From NCBI GenBank assembly GCA_009602735.1, contig WELA01004388.1, positions 555,549-607,268 on the forward strand: 51,720 nucleotides of DNA, read 5' to 3'. Below, in pieces: positions 1-10,900 of the stretch. The translations under genes were made by a program, and so were the position numbers. This DNA comes from Mesotaenium endlicherianum (taxonomy: Eukaryota > Streptophyta > Zygnematophyceae > Zygnematales > Mesotaeniaceae). Position 1 is the first letter of the stretch, and each line of letters starts with the position of its first letter. The notes under the pieces are model-generated. The model ran no database searches. It was not told where the DNA came from and saw only the letters and a list, made by a program, of their open reading frames with translations.

Positions 1-846
1 CCCCCCCTTCCCTCTTCCACCCTCAGTTGTGTATCTCAGCACCTGTTACAGAGAGTCAAGCCGGCCAATCACGCGAGGCTTATGACTCTGTGATTACCTC
101 CACACGACAGTGGACAATGCACACCAAAAAGTATCGGAGAGTCACGTCGAAATCGGCCAATAGGAGCCTACGTCAGGAGTCCTGGGCGTGCGGCACTGCT
201 CGACACGTGGCACCTCAGGATAGGCGGCGGCCATGGACAAGAGTGCTGAGCCCTGGAGGAGGCTCATGCTCGTCGTCGATTTATCGTTTGTGTCTGGTTG
301 CCCAAGATGAGATGTTAAAATCCGACAAAGAGGTGACAAGATAATCCTCAGAGATGCCAAACAACTTAATATGAGTGCCCCATCAGCTTATTTGGCCTGC
401 CGTTGCTGATGGCAGCTGCAGCTCGCTTGACCTCTGCTTTTACACGCCCTCCCAGTGAGCTCAGCATGTAGCCTGCGAGAACAGGGGGGGGGCTCACACA
501 GGAGCTGCTAATTGGTTCGTTCGTTCATACAGACATTTAATTATCTGCGCACCTGCTGGAAGTGTGCAGGCGTGTACTCCTTTCTCTCTCCCTAAATGTG
601 AACGTGTATGTGTGCTTGTGTGTGCATGCGGGTGTGTATGTACGCACTAGCGCGCGCACGCATGTGTGCGTGCGTGTGGGTATCCGCGTCCGCGCGTGCA
701 CCATAAGTTTGTGAGTTCGCCCCACTGGCATCTGGATGCTGACATCTCCAAAAGGCAACAGCATCGCAAGAGAAAGGCTGGCTGGCCGTGTGGCTGGGTG
801 TATGAGAGGCGGGAGGATCCAACGGCTCAGCAGCAAGGAGGCTTAC
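1..846. other. No gene recognised; GC-mixed flank
   Basis: I see no supportable gene here. It contains TG-rich and CG-rich simple sequence around 600-700 and a G run near 484. Short open frames occur on both strands but carry no recognisable motif. The interval 600-846 is probably intron downstream of the minus-strand exon that ends at 847. Confidence 0.4.
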
Positions 847-998
847 CTTGAGTTCCAGCTGGTGCCGAGCGATGGTCACCACGCCCCCCACCAGGATGGT
901 CAGGATAGCTCCCAGCGACGCAAACAGCACGTCTCTGCCTGTGCCGGCCTCGGGCAGGATTGTCATCAGGGAGTGCGCACACTCCATGGAAAGGTCAG
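847..998 (-). CDS. Probable internal exon of an unrecognised membrane protein
   Basis: On the minus strand a 152-nt open segment lies between an acceptor (GTGCTTCCAG, ending at 999) and a consensus donor (AAG|GTAAGC, starting at 846). It encodes about 50 residues, beginning DLSMECAHSLMTILPEAG. A hydrophobic stretch of about 20 residues (VLFASLGAILTILVGGVV) follows, then the polar tail TIARHQLELK, which fits one transmembrane helix. Codon use is GC-rich like the neighbouring host genes. I do not recognise the family and could not find the flanking exons with confidence. The open frame continues upstream through a (GAT)n microsatellite as poly-His, which I regard as intron. The function is unknown; the exon call rests on splice sites plus a plausible peptide. 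Confidence 0.4.
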
Positions 999-1045
999 CT
1001 GGAAGCACAGCCAGCGTCTTCCCCCTCCTTGCCTGCTGCAGATGG

Positions 1046-1046
<1 letters not shown>

Positions 1047-1110
<64 letters not shown>
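1047..1110. repeat. (GAT)n / (ATC)n microsatellite
   Basis: About 21 uninterrupted copies of a GAT trinucleotide. It lies about 50 bases outside the acceptor of the minus-strand exon at 847-998, so it is probably intronic. In translation it gives poly-Met or poly-Asp on the plus strand and poly-His on the minus strand. These are artefacts of the repeat, not genes. Confidence 0.95.
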
Positions 1111-1111
<1 letters not shown>

Positions 1112-1278
1112 GGGCTGTAATCATATGGCGCTAGGCCTCGTCTAGTACTCTGCGAGAATCGCCGCTGCTGCTTCACCCTCAGCCCGAGCAGCTGAGGGCC
1201 CGGTGCTGACATGCTCCTCTGTGGGAGGCTGCATGTAAGCCCACCTTGCTGTCCCTCTGGCAAGACCAACACCCTCCC

Positions 1279-1385
1279 AGTCTGCCCAATCTGCCCAATC
1301 TGCCCTACATGCCCACAGCGCCCAATCTGCCCAAACTGCCGAAACTGTCCGACCTGCACTTCTATCTGTCCTATCTGCCCGATTC
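1279..1385. repeat. Degenerate 9-bp minisatellite (CTGCCCAAT)
   Basis: Roughly eleven copies of a nine-base unit close to CTGCCCAAT, perfect at the left end and drifting rightwards into CTGCCGAAA, CTGTCCGAC and CTATCTGCC. Because the period is a multiple of three, all frames stay open and mimic repetitive peptides. Confidence 0.85.
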
Positions 1386-3271
1386 CCGAGGCCAGAGGAG
1401 GAGAAAGGCCTCCGCTCATCCTCTGCCGGAGAGGAGGCCATGCACACTTAGTTGCTACAGAGTGATGCCCTCCTGTTAAGCCCCTGGTCAGTGGCGGCTG
1501 ATGGGATGTATGCCACAGCATCGCAGACTGCGTCTCGATTTTCTGACAACATGATCCCGACCAGTGTCCATTTGGGCTTTTCACCTGAGGTAATACATGC
1601 GGGTGCCTGCTTCTTCTACTGAGCTGCCCCCAAGCCAAAGACGCGTGAGCAGGACTGCCAGCTGAAGAGTCCACACAGCAGAGATGAGCACAAGACGCAT
1701 AAGCTGGCGAGGCCATGCGCCCAGGGAAACTTCACAGCCCCTCAGCCACCTTCGCTTATTAGAACCTCATCTTGACATGCTGGGAGCAAACGCGAGAATC
1801 AGGAACACGTTTCCCTCCCTTTGCTTCTGAGGTCAAATGTTTCAGCTCACTTCAGCTTGGCGGAACTACTAGACGACGTCATAAAGCTCAACACGTCGCT
1901 ACGTCCTTGTCCATGCATTTAGTTTCTAACTGCAAAGCAACAAGTAGAGACCCCTCACGCAAAGTGAATAATAACTCTCCGCCAGTACAGACACCGGGGT
2001 GCTTTACGCCATTGACTGGCGAAGTAGCTGCAAGAACCAACTGCTTTTGAGAACCACGACAATGTTGAGCTGCAGTGGCAGCAGTCCTAAAACTGCACGT
2101 GTTCGGCTTTCCAGCAAATTTGCCCTGTGTGCAGCTGCCAACACTACATTAGTTGGGCAGAGACACTCCTCGAACACCGCGGCCCTTCAGATGTTCAAAA
2201 CATCCAAGAGCAAATCGGAGTCTCGACAGCACTCGACAGGACTGATAGCGCGTCAGGGGTGAGAGTTGAACCTGGTTGAGCCAGTCGTCGTCGACAGTCT
2301 TCGACAGTCTTGTCCAATCTTGTCTGGTGTGTCTATGTAGAAATAAATGTATAAGGTTTGTTATCCGGCTATATTCTGCTTTCTCAGTCGAGAACTTTTA
2401 TCCGACTTTATCTGAAGTCTATCTGCATCTTCTGTCAATCCCCTGGCTGCGTGCTCTAGCTTGCTCCAGCGCATGCTCTAGCGCAGCTCTAGCGTCTAGC
2501 TCACCGAGGCTGGCATACACATTGGTGGCAACGATGCTGACGTTCATGATGTTGCTCTCAATTCGATCTTGAGCCGTCGATATGCTAATCTGACGTCATC
2601 CAACTCACGGTGCGAAGGTTTGTGCTGGTTTCTTGCTGATTTCTGCTCAATGCAAATGCGCTGTAATGTGCTACTAGCCGCTTCTAGCCCGCTCTGTAGC
2701 CAACGATCGCCCGTTCTAGCCAGTTCTGGCACTCCCCGAGTCCCAACTTCCAAGTAAAGCTCGTACAAACTTGTACCTTCTTCGTACGTCACCTTGAAAC
2801 AGCTGGGTGTCAAAGGCAGACAAATCATTGACATCATTCAAGCTCCCTGATTGCCGTTGACTAATTTGCCGCTCACTTTCATGGACCAATTTTGGTTCAG
2901 TTCTGTTCACGTTTGCATCCTTACCCAACAAAGTGCAATAGGCAGCACAAGTGCTAGGGATTTCTCCCCCTTCACTTTCGAAACTCCACGGTTCGAAAAG
3001 TAAGCTTTCCCTCTTAAATTTAAACTGCTCAGGAACACGACGTTACTCGCGAAGTGTTGAAGGTGATGTCAATCTAAGCTTCATTGTGTTGCTTCACCGG
3101 ATGACTGTGCGTACCGTCTAGGGGCATGCTCCTTGGGTAGGATTGCATAGCAAGGGTCAACCCTGCCATATCTTGAAAATAAATCTGGCGGAGGTGAAAG
3201 ATTGCATCCGAGGAAAATGGTATAGATTATATTCTTTGATTGAAATCTTTTTTGGGTTTTCAATTCAAGGC
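1386..3271. other. Intergenic region and 5' flank of the WRNIP1 gene
   Basis: No gene supported. The stretch 2440-2510 has several CTAGC-containing words. Immediately before the WRNIP1 start codon the sequence is T-rich and ends TTCAATTCAAG at 3270, which looks like a splice acceptor, so a 5' UTR intron may end here and the core promoter may lie further upstream. The piece 2270-2545 has some retrotransposon-LTR flavour but no proof. Confidence 0.35.
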
Positions 3272-6200
3272 ATGATGGCTAGCTCTAAAGATGGCCTTGG
3301 TAAATCAGGAGATGGCTGTCCTCTAAATGCACTTGTTAGCATGGGGTTTGGCAACGAGAAGGCTACTCTAGCTCTAGCGGCTACCGGGGGAAAATCGGTG
3401 GAGAAGGCGGCAGAGTGGCTGCTCGGCGAAACGAAGGTAGAGCCAACAGATAAAAGAACTAGGTTTGAGACGATCACGAAGCCACCCAAGGAAGCAGATC
3501 ACGTTTCGAAAACCATAGAAGCTTTCTTCAAGATGAGCCCCAGGTGCAGAAAGAGAAATCTAAACGATGGCACATTTGCGTGCAATCAGGAGCAGGGCTC
3601 TGAGCAACAGCAATCAAATCCAGTCGAGCAATATGCTGCACAGGGGGGGACGTCCTTTGACCAGACAAAGTACAGCAGCCAGGGGCCGCCGGAGGCAATT
3701 GCTACAAAGCGCCTCAAATTAGCACGAGAGGACCACGTAGGATCTGATGACAAGGCTGCTGTTGCAAGTCAATGTGGGAGAAGGGTTCTGGCAGCTTCGG
3801 AGTACTCCATAGAACCTGACAGCAGACCTGCCGGCCAGCATATTGCAGAACTCTCCAGTGGGCCCCACAATCCTCATACTCCAAGCCATAAATTTCCCCC
3901 CCCGGAATCAGAACCACGTGCTTTAGGAAGAGCTGGTCTGGGTCCTGATGCTGGCACTTTTGGCCAGCTTTTTGATAGGAGTAAAACTTCACCAGCAGCT
4001 GCCAAACCCCACAGTAAGCACATTAGGTCTACCCCCCTGGCAGAGCGCATGCGCCCCGAGAGGATCGAGGACATAGTGGGGCAGGAGCATCTTCTGGCCA
4101 AGGGCTGCATGCTGAGAGCGCTTATAGACGGGGATTCAGTGCAGTCGCTCATCCTGTGGGGGCCACCTGGCAGCGGGAAGACGACGCTGGCGCGGGCGAT
4201 TGCTCAGAGAGTCTCCCACAGGTAGGCTACACGTGTCGCGTACCCCCCCACGGTTTTGCAGGTCGTCGAAATGATATGTGTTTGGTCGGTTCGCTTCGAT
4301 CGCTCACACTCTCCCGGCACGCAAGCAAGCAGGAGGAAATATATATACCAGCACTTCTATGCAACAGTATGATATATCAAATCTGATATGCAAAGAAAGG
4401 AAACCGGGAACCTGAGGGCTAAGGGTGCTCAAGTGGTACTCTGGGAGAAGTAGACATGTTCAGACTCAGCTATCGACTCTGGCTGTGACTGTGAACTGTG
4501 AACTGTCTGCTGTTTGACTGCCACTGTATGGTCCATCCTGTGCCTGTGGGACCAACCCCCCCTTCAGAAAGTTTCCTTGTGGAAGCATTGTACAGCTGTC
4601 CGGGTTTGAATTGTAACCTGCCCTCAATAACCCTCCCCGGGCTCTGACCTGGAGTGCGAGCCTGGGCTTGGGGACTCATTGCTTAAGAAAACCAGCGCCT
4701 AATTGCTCACCTAAGTCTTGATTTCTTCTCCCTATACCCGCACTCTGGCCTGACCTGGGACCCGGACACGCGCACACGCTCGCGCCTGCCACCTGGCTGC
4801 CGGTGGCGGTCGGCAGGTACGTGGCGCTGTCGGCGGTGACGAGCGGCGTGAAGGAGCTGCGGGAGGTCGTGGAGGAGGCGCGGCGCGCGCGGCGGCTGCG
4901 GCAGCAGCGCACACTGCTCTTCGTGGACGAGGTGCACCGCTTCCACAAGGGCCAGCAGGACGCCTTCCTGCCGCACCTGGAGGCCGGCGACGTCGTCCTC
5001 GTCGGCGCCACCACGGAGAACCCGTCGTTCGAGCTCACCAGCGCGCTGCTCTCGCGCTGCCGCGTGTTCACCCTGAGCAAGCTAGAGAGCTGCGACATTG
5101 TGCGCGTGCTGCGCCGGGCCGTGGGCGACTCCCGCAGGGGCCTGTGCGTGGGGCGAGAGGACGCGCTTCGTCTCTGGCGCGCTTCTGCTTCTGCTTGTGC
5201 TTCGGCTGCAGCCGCTGGGGCCCCCACCCCCGCCCTCGCCCTCGCCCTCGACCTCGCTCTTGGCGTTGGCCACGGGTGTTCAGAGCAGGGTGGGACTCTC
5301 GACAGAACCAGTTGTCCGGAGCGAGGAGGGTGCGGAGGCATTTGCCACCTGTCACATTGAAGATAGCACAACAGGCAATACTGTTGGCTCCAGGGGGCGC
5401 CACGTGGAGGGAGGGGGAGCAGACGAGGAGGCCCATGGCCAGCCAGCAGCAGCGCAGGTGGTCGCAGAGGAGGCTCTGGAGTTTCTGGCGGCTGCCGCTG
5501 ACGGGGACGCCAGAGTGGCGCTGGGTGCTCTGGAGATGGCGTTTGAGGCCGTCCTGTCAGCGCTCAAGTCAGCAGCGGCTGGCAGGGCTCGTCCACCAGA
5601 GGCCGCTGCGGGACCGCAATCCAGAGCAGCCGAGATGCGGGGGGAAACTGGTTGCGAGGCGGCAAGCAGCGATGACCTCCTTGAAGATACAGGTGGCGGC
5701 TGCGGGCGCATGTCTCAACCGGCAGACGAGCCCCGGAGCACCCCCACTTACGCACAGGAAACAGGGGGCCAGAGGGTAGAGATGCAAGAAGAAAAGGATA
5801 CAAGGGCTGGGACGGCGACAATGACAGCAACAGCGGCGGAGAGTGCAGAAGTGCGGGATGGAGAGGAAAAGAGAAGGGCGGGTCCAGCGGCAACAGCAAC
5901 GACAGTGGCGGCAACAGTGGCGGCGGCGACAGGTGGCTCGCGGCCCCCCCCACTGGTTGGTCTGCGCGACGTGCAGGAGGCCTTCCAGAGGTCACACGTG
6001 CTGTACGACAAGACGGGGGAGGAGCACTACAACATAATCAGCGCGCTGCACAAGGCGATGCGGGGGGGCGACCCCGACGCTGCGCTCTACTGGCTGGCAA
6101 GGATGCTGGAGGGCGGCGAAGGCCCGCTGTACGTCGCGCGGCGCCTCGTCCGATTTGCCAGCGAGGACGTCGGCCTCGCGGACCCCCTCGCGCTGCCCCT

Positions 6201-6516
6201 CGCCGTGGCGGCCTTCCAGGCGTGCCAGCTCATCGGCATGCCCGAGTGCGACGTGAACCTCGCACACTGCGCCGCCTACCTGGCCATGGCCCCCAAGTCG
6301 GTGGCCGTGTACCGCGCGGTGAAGGAGGCCAGGCGGGTGGTGAAGGAGACGGGCCAGAACGAGCCCGTGCCGCTGTACCTGAGGAACGCGCCCACGCGGC
6401 TCATGAAGGGCCTCGGCTACGGGAAGGGGTACATCTACCCCCCCGATCACGAGGGCCCCGTGGAGCAGGAGTACATGCCGCCGTCCCTGAGAGGGAGAAA
6501 GTTCCTGCAACTTTGA
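3272..6516 (+). CDS. WRNIP1: WRNIP1/MgsA-family AAA+ ATPase, three exons
   Basis: Replication-fork maintenance ATPase (WRNIP1/RarA/MgsA family), expected in the nucleus. Proposed exons are 3272-4221, 4817-5147 and 5458-6516 (779 residues); phases agree at both junctions. The start is the first in-frame ATG (3272; a second ATG follows at 3275). Residues 10-55 resemble a UBA ubiquitin-binding domain (MGFGNEKATLALAATGGKS). A low-complexity linker follows to about residue 245. The ATPase core has PLAERMRPERIEDIVGQEHL, Walker A GPPGSGKT (about residue 295), Walker B LLFVDEVHRF (about 351), sensor-1 GATTENPSF and SRCRVF. The C-terminal MgsA domain carries YDKTGEEHYNIISALHKAMR and RFASEDVGLADP. Odd points: intron 2 is inferred from the frame change and family alignment, and about 130 residues of Ala/Thr/Glu-rich sequence (5535-5945) are inserted between ATPase lid and C-terminal domain. 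The protein is longer than usual for the family. Confidence 0.93.
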
Positions 6517-6993
6517 CACCCACTGGTAGGCCTGATGTCGAGCAGAGTAGTACTGCCAGCATGATCTCTGCGTGTGTATATATGTATATAGAGAGACCGG
6601 AAAGAGAGACACTGCGTTTGGAGGAGGATGAGCTTGTGAGGGCCCAGTGAACTTAGTGAACCTTTTATGGAAGCTAGCTTTGTCAGGTGTATAAGCTAGA
6701 GCTATATATGCTAGGGGAGAATGTCCCATAGTTGCATTGTAAATACTCTATGGTTGTGGCAGCTACTCCTACGGTGGGAAGAGAACACCCTCGTCAACAT
6801 AAGCTTGTAATACACATAATCACAATACGATGACACGTGTTGTGCGGCTATTGTTAGAAGCATTGTTGTATAACAATTTTTAAAAAAAGCCCGTGAAAGT
6901 ATTGCAATCTTCGTGTTTAAAAAAGAATGTGGTGACCTGTTGAAGAACATTAGTGTCGGAAGTTATATTACACAAGCCCAATGTAATGCATCA
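6517..6993. other. 3' flank of the WRNIP1 gene
   Basis: AT-richer sequence following the stop codon, presumably 3' UTR and spacer before the tRNA. Short TATATA runs occur at 6578-6592 and 6702-6708. No further gene is visible. Confidence 0.5.
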
Positions 6994-7066
6994 GCCGGCC
7001 TAGCTCAGTTGGTAGAGCGCAAGGCTCTTAACCTTGTGGTCCAGGGTTCGAGCCCCTGGGCCGGCG
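6994..7066 (+). tRNA. trnK-CUU: tRNA-Lys (CUU anticodon)
   Basis: A complete 73-nt cloverleaf. The acceptor stem is GCCGGCC/GGCCGGC with discriminator G; D stem GCTC/GAGC; anticodon stem CAAGG/CCTTG with loop CTCTTAA (anticodon CTT at 7027-7029, lysine); variable loop TGGTC; T stem CAGGG/CCCTG with loop TTCGAGC. All stems pair perfectly. There is no intron and no encoded CCA, as expected for a nuclear tRNA gene. The A box (TAGCTCAGTTGG) and B box (GGTTCGAGC) are intact, so RNA polymerase III transcription is expected. Confidence 0.97.
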
Positions 7067-7162
7067 CACTCTGATGCGCCCCGGGAGAATTCCTGGTGCT
7101 CTCATGTTCTTGACTCTCGAATCTTTTCCTCGGTGATGAAAATGACAGGAAATGTACAAATG

Positions 7163-7254
7163 TGACAATATTGCGCCCGTCACCCCTTCACTTCATCACA
7201 TTTCGCTGTGACAATATTGCGCCCGTCACCCCTTCACTTCATCACATTTCGCTG
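7163..7254. repeat. Perfect 46-bp tandem duplication
   Basis: Two adjacent identical 46-bp copies (7163-7208 and 7209-7254), each beginning TGACAATATTGCGCCCGTCA and ending CACATTTCGCTG. Identity over the full length points to a recent duplication or an assembly artefact. The word GCGCCCGTCACCCC resembles, in reverse complement, the end of the MITE at 25,298. Confidence 0.95.
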
Positions 7255-7439
7255 TTACTTGAATTTCCCGCCATGAAGTTCACGCAGTCAACAGGCCCCC
7301 CCAGTTCCTCCTGGTTCCTCCAGTTCAATTCGCGCAATTCTATGTAGCATGGATGCTTTCACGCAATCTGATTACCTGCTTTTGGGGCCCACAAGACATC
7401 ACCAGACCACATTAGACCTACAAAATTGTGTAGCGGGTA

Positions 7440-7617
7440 AAAAGTGAATTAAAAGCGACCTCAAAACAAAGTATCGATACATTTACAGATGAATTTTGAC
7501 CTGAAACAAAGTCGAAATCCATAAGTATCGACCAGATATCAAAGATGAAAAAAGAAGGGAGAAAAATCGAATTTAGCGACCAGGTTTCCAAAATCGCGCA
7601 AGTTTCCCCCACATGGA
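7440..7617 (-). mobile_element. Decayed copy of the 25.3-kb MITE family
   Basis: Read on the minus strand from 7617, this begins CCATGTGGGGGAAACT, close to the MITE terminus CCATGGGGTGGTAACT. It then contains several degenerate copies of the same internal word (TTTG...GGTCGCT), for example CTGGTCGCTAAATTCG, TTTGATATCTGGTCGAT and TTTTGAGGTCGCTTTTAA. I could not find the opposite terminus. Family membership is inferred from shared words only. Confidence 0.45.
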
Positions 7618-7946
7618 AGAAGCCACTTGCCACTTGGAGTTGGACGGTTGCCTACATACCAGTGACTTAAAGTGCCCTCTAAATACGTATGCTGCACACG
7701 AAACACGAGAAAACACGAGAAGTGGATGCATGTGGTCCCATGCAAAAAGCTCTGCTCACGCCAGCTCTCATGCAGATTGATATTAATACGTCACTGAAGG
7801 TTAGTTAGATAGCTTATGAAGGAGAAGATGAGCTCTCACCTCAAAACATATGCCTTTCGGCTGTATCGTTAAATTCATAATTCCAGTAGCAAGAGTCTCG
7901 TTTTTTCAAGTACCAGTCTTGCAACTGAAGTGTTGTTCGCAGAAGT

Positions 7947-10900
7947 ATGGCATCTCTGGCGAAGGACCATCTTCAGGATGAGAGGTCGCCTCAGCTTTTC
8001 GATGTTCGGCGAATGACATTTGCCCTTTATGGTGGCCAGGAAGCTGCCGAGCAGAGTGAACGTTTTGCTAATATAGTTGCAAATGATCCTATTTTTAGCA
8101 AAAGCGACAGGCCGTACCTGCCACGCGTTCAGCTCGTCAAGAGGGCCCTTGAAAAGTCGAAAAGGGTCATAGAAAAGAGGCTGGAGTTATCCCTGTCAGG
8201 TATGTCTTCATTCGGTTGTAGAGAGGCTCCATGACAGTGTCTAGCATATGTGGTTGTGACAATAAGTGGGAATATTGGCAGGTATTTGACCGTGGACGAT
8301 GAGGCTACTCTTGTCCCACTTTTGTACCGAAAGGGCTGACAGATGTCAAGACCAAAGTGAACTTGAGAGGTCAAGGAGTGGCAAGTCTGACTTTGCTTCT
8401 GGAGTAGTAGAGCATAGAGTTGCAAAGAGGTACTTTTGAAGTTTTTGTGAAGAGCTTATCCGTAGTATTCTTGTACATTATATTTCCGAACCGATTATCT
8501 TGACTGTTCCGCCATCCTTAGTGAGGAGCATGAAGCAAAGAGCTGAAAGGAGCTGGCAGAGCTCAAGCGGACAGCATCAACATTTTACACGGACATCGCC
8601 CGTAACGGTAGAGGTGGTTGCCTCTCACCAGGTGCTGGGGCAGCGGATGAGGAGCTCTACACCATGTGGCGGTTCGTCGACGAAGTTATGCCGATCGGCC
8701 TCAACTTGGTGAGCTCGACTTACTTCTTCTGCTCTCCACTCTTCTCCATCTTCTCCACTCGTTAGGGAGCCACTGAGCACCTCCCTTACTCTCGGAACTA
8801 TGGCTAGTAATATGTTTTGCCCCCCCTCGTGCCTACTCCTCCTGAATTGCATATCCATGTCCACCAGGCATAGTGGCAGACAAGGACGACATTTTAGGGC
8901 TTAAGGGTGCTCTGTTACGGGCGGGAGGGGGGGGTGGGGGTGACCAGGGCATGTTCATTCCAGCCCTGGAGCAGCAGGGCACAGACGAGCAGCAGGCCAG
9001 GTGGCTGCCTCTGGCCAGGAGCTTCTCCATCATCGGGTGCTACGCTCAGACGGAGATGGGCCATGGCTCCAACGTGCAGGTGCCCCCCCCCCCCTTCCTC
9101 TTTCTCTCTCTCTCTCTTGCTGCTTTCTCTTCTTTGAGCTCACAATGACCTCTCAATTCAGCACAAATCTTGAGTTGTCAGCTTCGACTTGGGAAGGAGA
9201 AGAAGAGAAAGAGAGGCAGGAGTGGGGGGTGGGGGCTGTGAGTGCAACCGAGGCTGGGTTGATGTTCACATCACGAAGTCCTAGCGTAATTCTAGGGTGC
9301 AAGTCACCTCGGAGTGTGCGTGCTCTGGGCACCCGCATTGGCAGACAAACGGACAGACACGAGGGTGGGCTAGGCTCTGCAGGGTGTTGAAAGAAGGGAG
9401 TTGCATCCCTGCCGGCCACCAATATGGTGCGGTGTGGACAGCCACAGGCAGGAGCAGGACTAACTGGCGATTCATGAAGCACTCTGCTCTCTCGCTCTCG
9501 CTCTCTCTCTCCTCTTATATCCTAGCTCCTTCGCTCCTCAGACTGTCGATATGTGACTCGCATGCCAGCAGCGCGTTTGACTTGTGAGGGTGCGGTGTCT
9601 GCGCTGGTGCTGCACTGAGTCTCTGCGCTGCCACTCCTGGCAAGTGGCACGACGTGGTCGCCTGCCACCTGTCGTGTCTCCATCTCCTCCGCTGCCTTCT
9701 CTTTTCGCCCGTGGTCATGCACGCAGTCCACCTCCAAGATGGGCTCGCACGGCTCCCTCATTGGAGCAGTAGGAAGCTATGAGAGCTGGGGGCTATGGGT
9801 CAGCTCAAGGGGTGCGCAGGTGGGTGAGATGGAAAGCTGAGTTAAGTCCTCTAACACTGGCACATACAGCTGTTTCAGTCCTGCATGTGCAACTTACGCT
9901 TGGGGATTGGGTTGAGTTTCTTCTTGGCCCTGGAGCGTTACTTGCCTCATACTAAGCTGCAAGGGTACCTCAAACCTCTGGCAGTCCTCCAGGCCAACAT
10001 CCAGGAGTCCCCTCAAATACTAGAGGGCCCCTCGAATGTCCAGGGACAGCCCTGATGCTGCTGCTCCTGCTGGTGGTGGTGGTGGTGGTGCAGGGCCTGG
10101 AGACGGTGGCAGAGTACGACCCTGGCCGGGAGGAGTTTGAGATTCACAGCCCCACCATCACCTCCACCAAGGTACGCAAGGAAGGCCCCTCTCATCCGCT
10201 CGTCATGCCCCCTGCCAGCTGTCGCCTTGTGGGAGCTGTGACTGCGCCAGGTGGCGCTTATCGGGCAGGGGCCATTGCAGTTAGAACTGCACTTCCTTTG
10301 GAACATGTAGGCCCTTGTACGTCCCGGTGGTCCGCTCGTTCTGCTGCTCGGCCAGCTGTTGCCACGTGGCAGGCTGGGAGACCGTGCAAGGTGGCGCTCA
10401 TTGGGCTCATTGGGTTTGGGCTGGACCGGCCAGGGGCCGCCGCCCTCCTTTGAGAACGGGCTTTTGAATGAGTTTTTGCTGGAGCCGATTGAGACAGGCC
10501 CTCCCCTCGCGCAGCTGGAACACGTGAAATGAGCACCGCACAACGGGGCAGCGTTGCCATGGGCCACCCCCCTGTGTGCGGAGCAACTCATGATGGAGGC
10601 TCTCGAGGAAAGTGGGGGGCCTTTGTCTCTTTCTGTGTGATGCCAGATGGGCAGCGGGCACAGAGTCTCTACCTCCAGGGCAGAGCAGCTGCCCACACCG
10701 ACAGGCTTCAGCGAGGAAGGGCACCCTCGGTATGCTGGGCTGCTGGGGGGTTGGGCCTAGCGCGCTTGGGTGTTGTGAACACAAGAGAGGGAGGGAGGGA
10801 GGGAGGGAGGGAGGGACAGCCATCTGCCTGTCTGCCTGCCTGACTGCCAGCCAGGGGCGCATGTTGGCTCTGGTCATGGGGCAGCGTGGCGTGCACCTTC

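Noticed and set aside
592..1716. Minus-strand open frame of 374 codons with poly-His and GQIGQI repeats
   Set aside because: It is created by the (GAT)n and 9-bp repeats. Only the 847-998 part has exon-like borders and peptide.
2270..2760. Possible LTR end followed by a TGG-starting primer-binding site (CATTGGTGGCAACGATGC)
   Set aside because: No second LTR, no pol similarity and no tRNA complement I can name; AATAAA-like words alone are not evidence.
3143..3271. N-terminal extension of WRNIP1 upstream of the ATG at 3272
   Set aside because: No in-frame ATG upstream, and the sequence ends in an acceptor-like T-rich AAG, so it is more likely UTR or intron.
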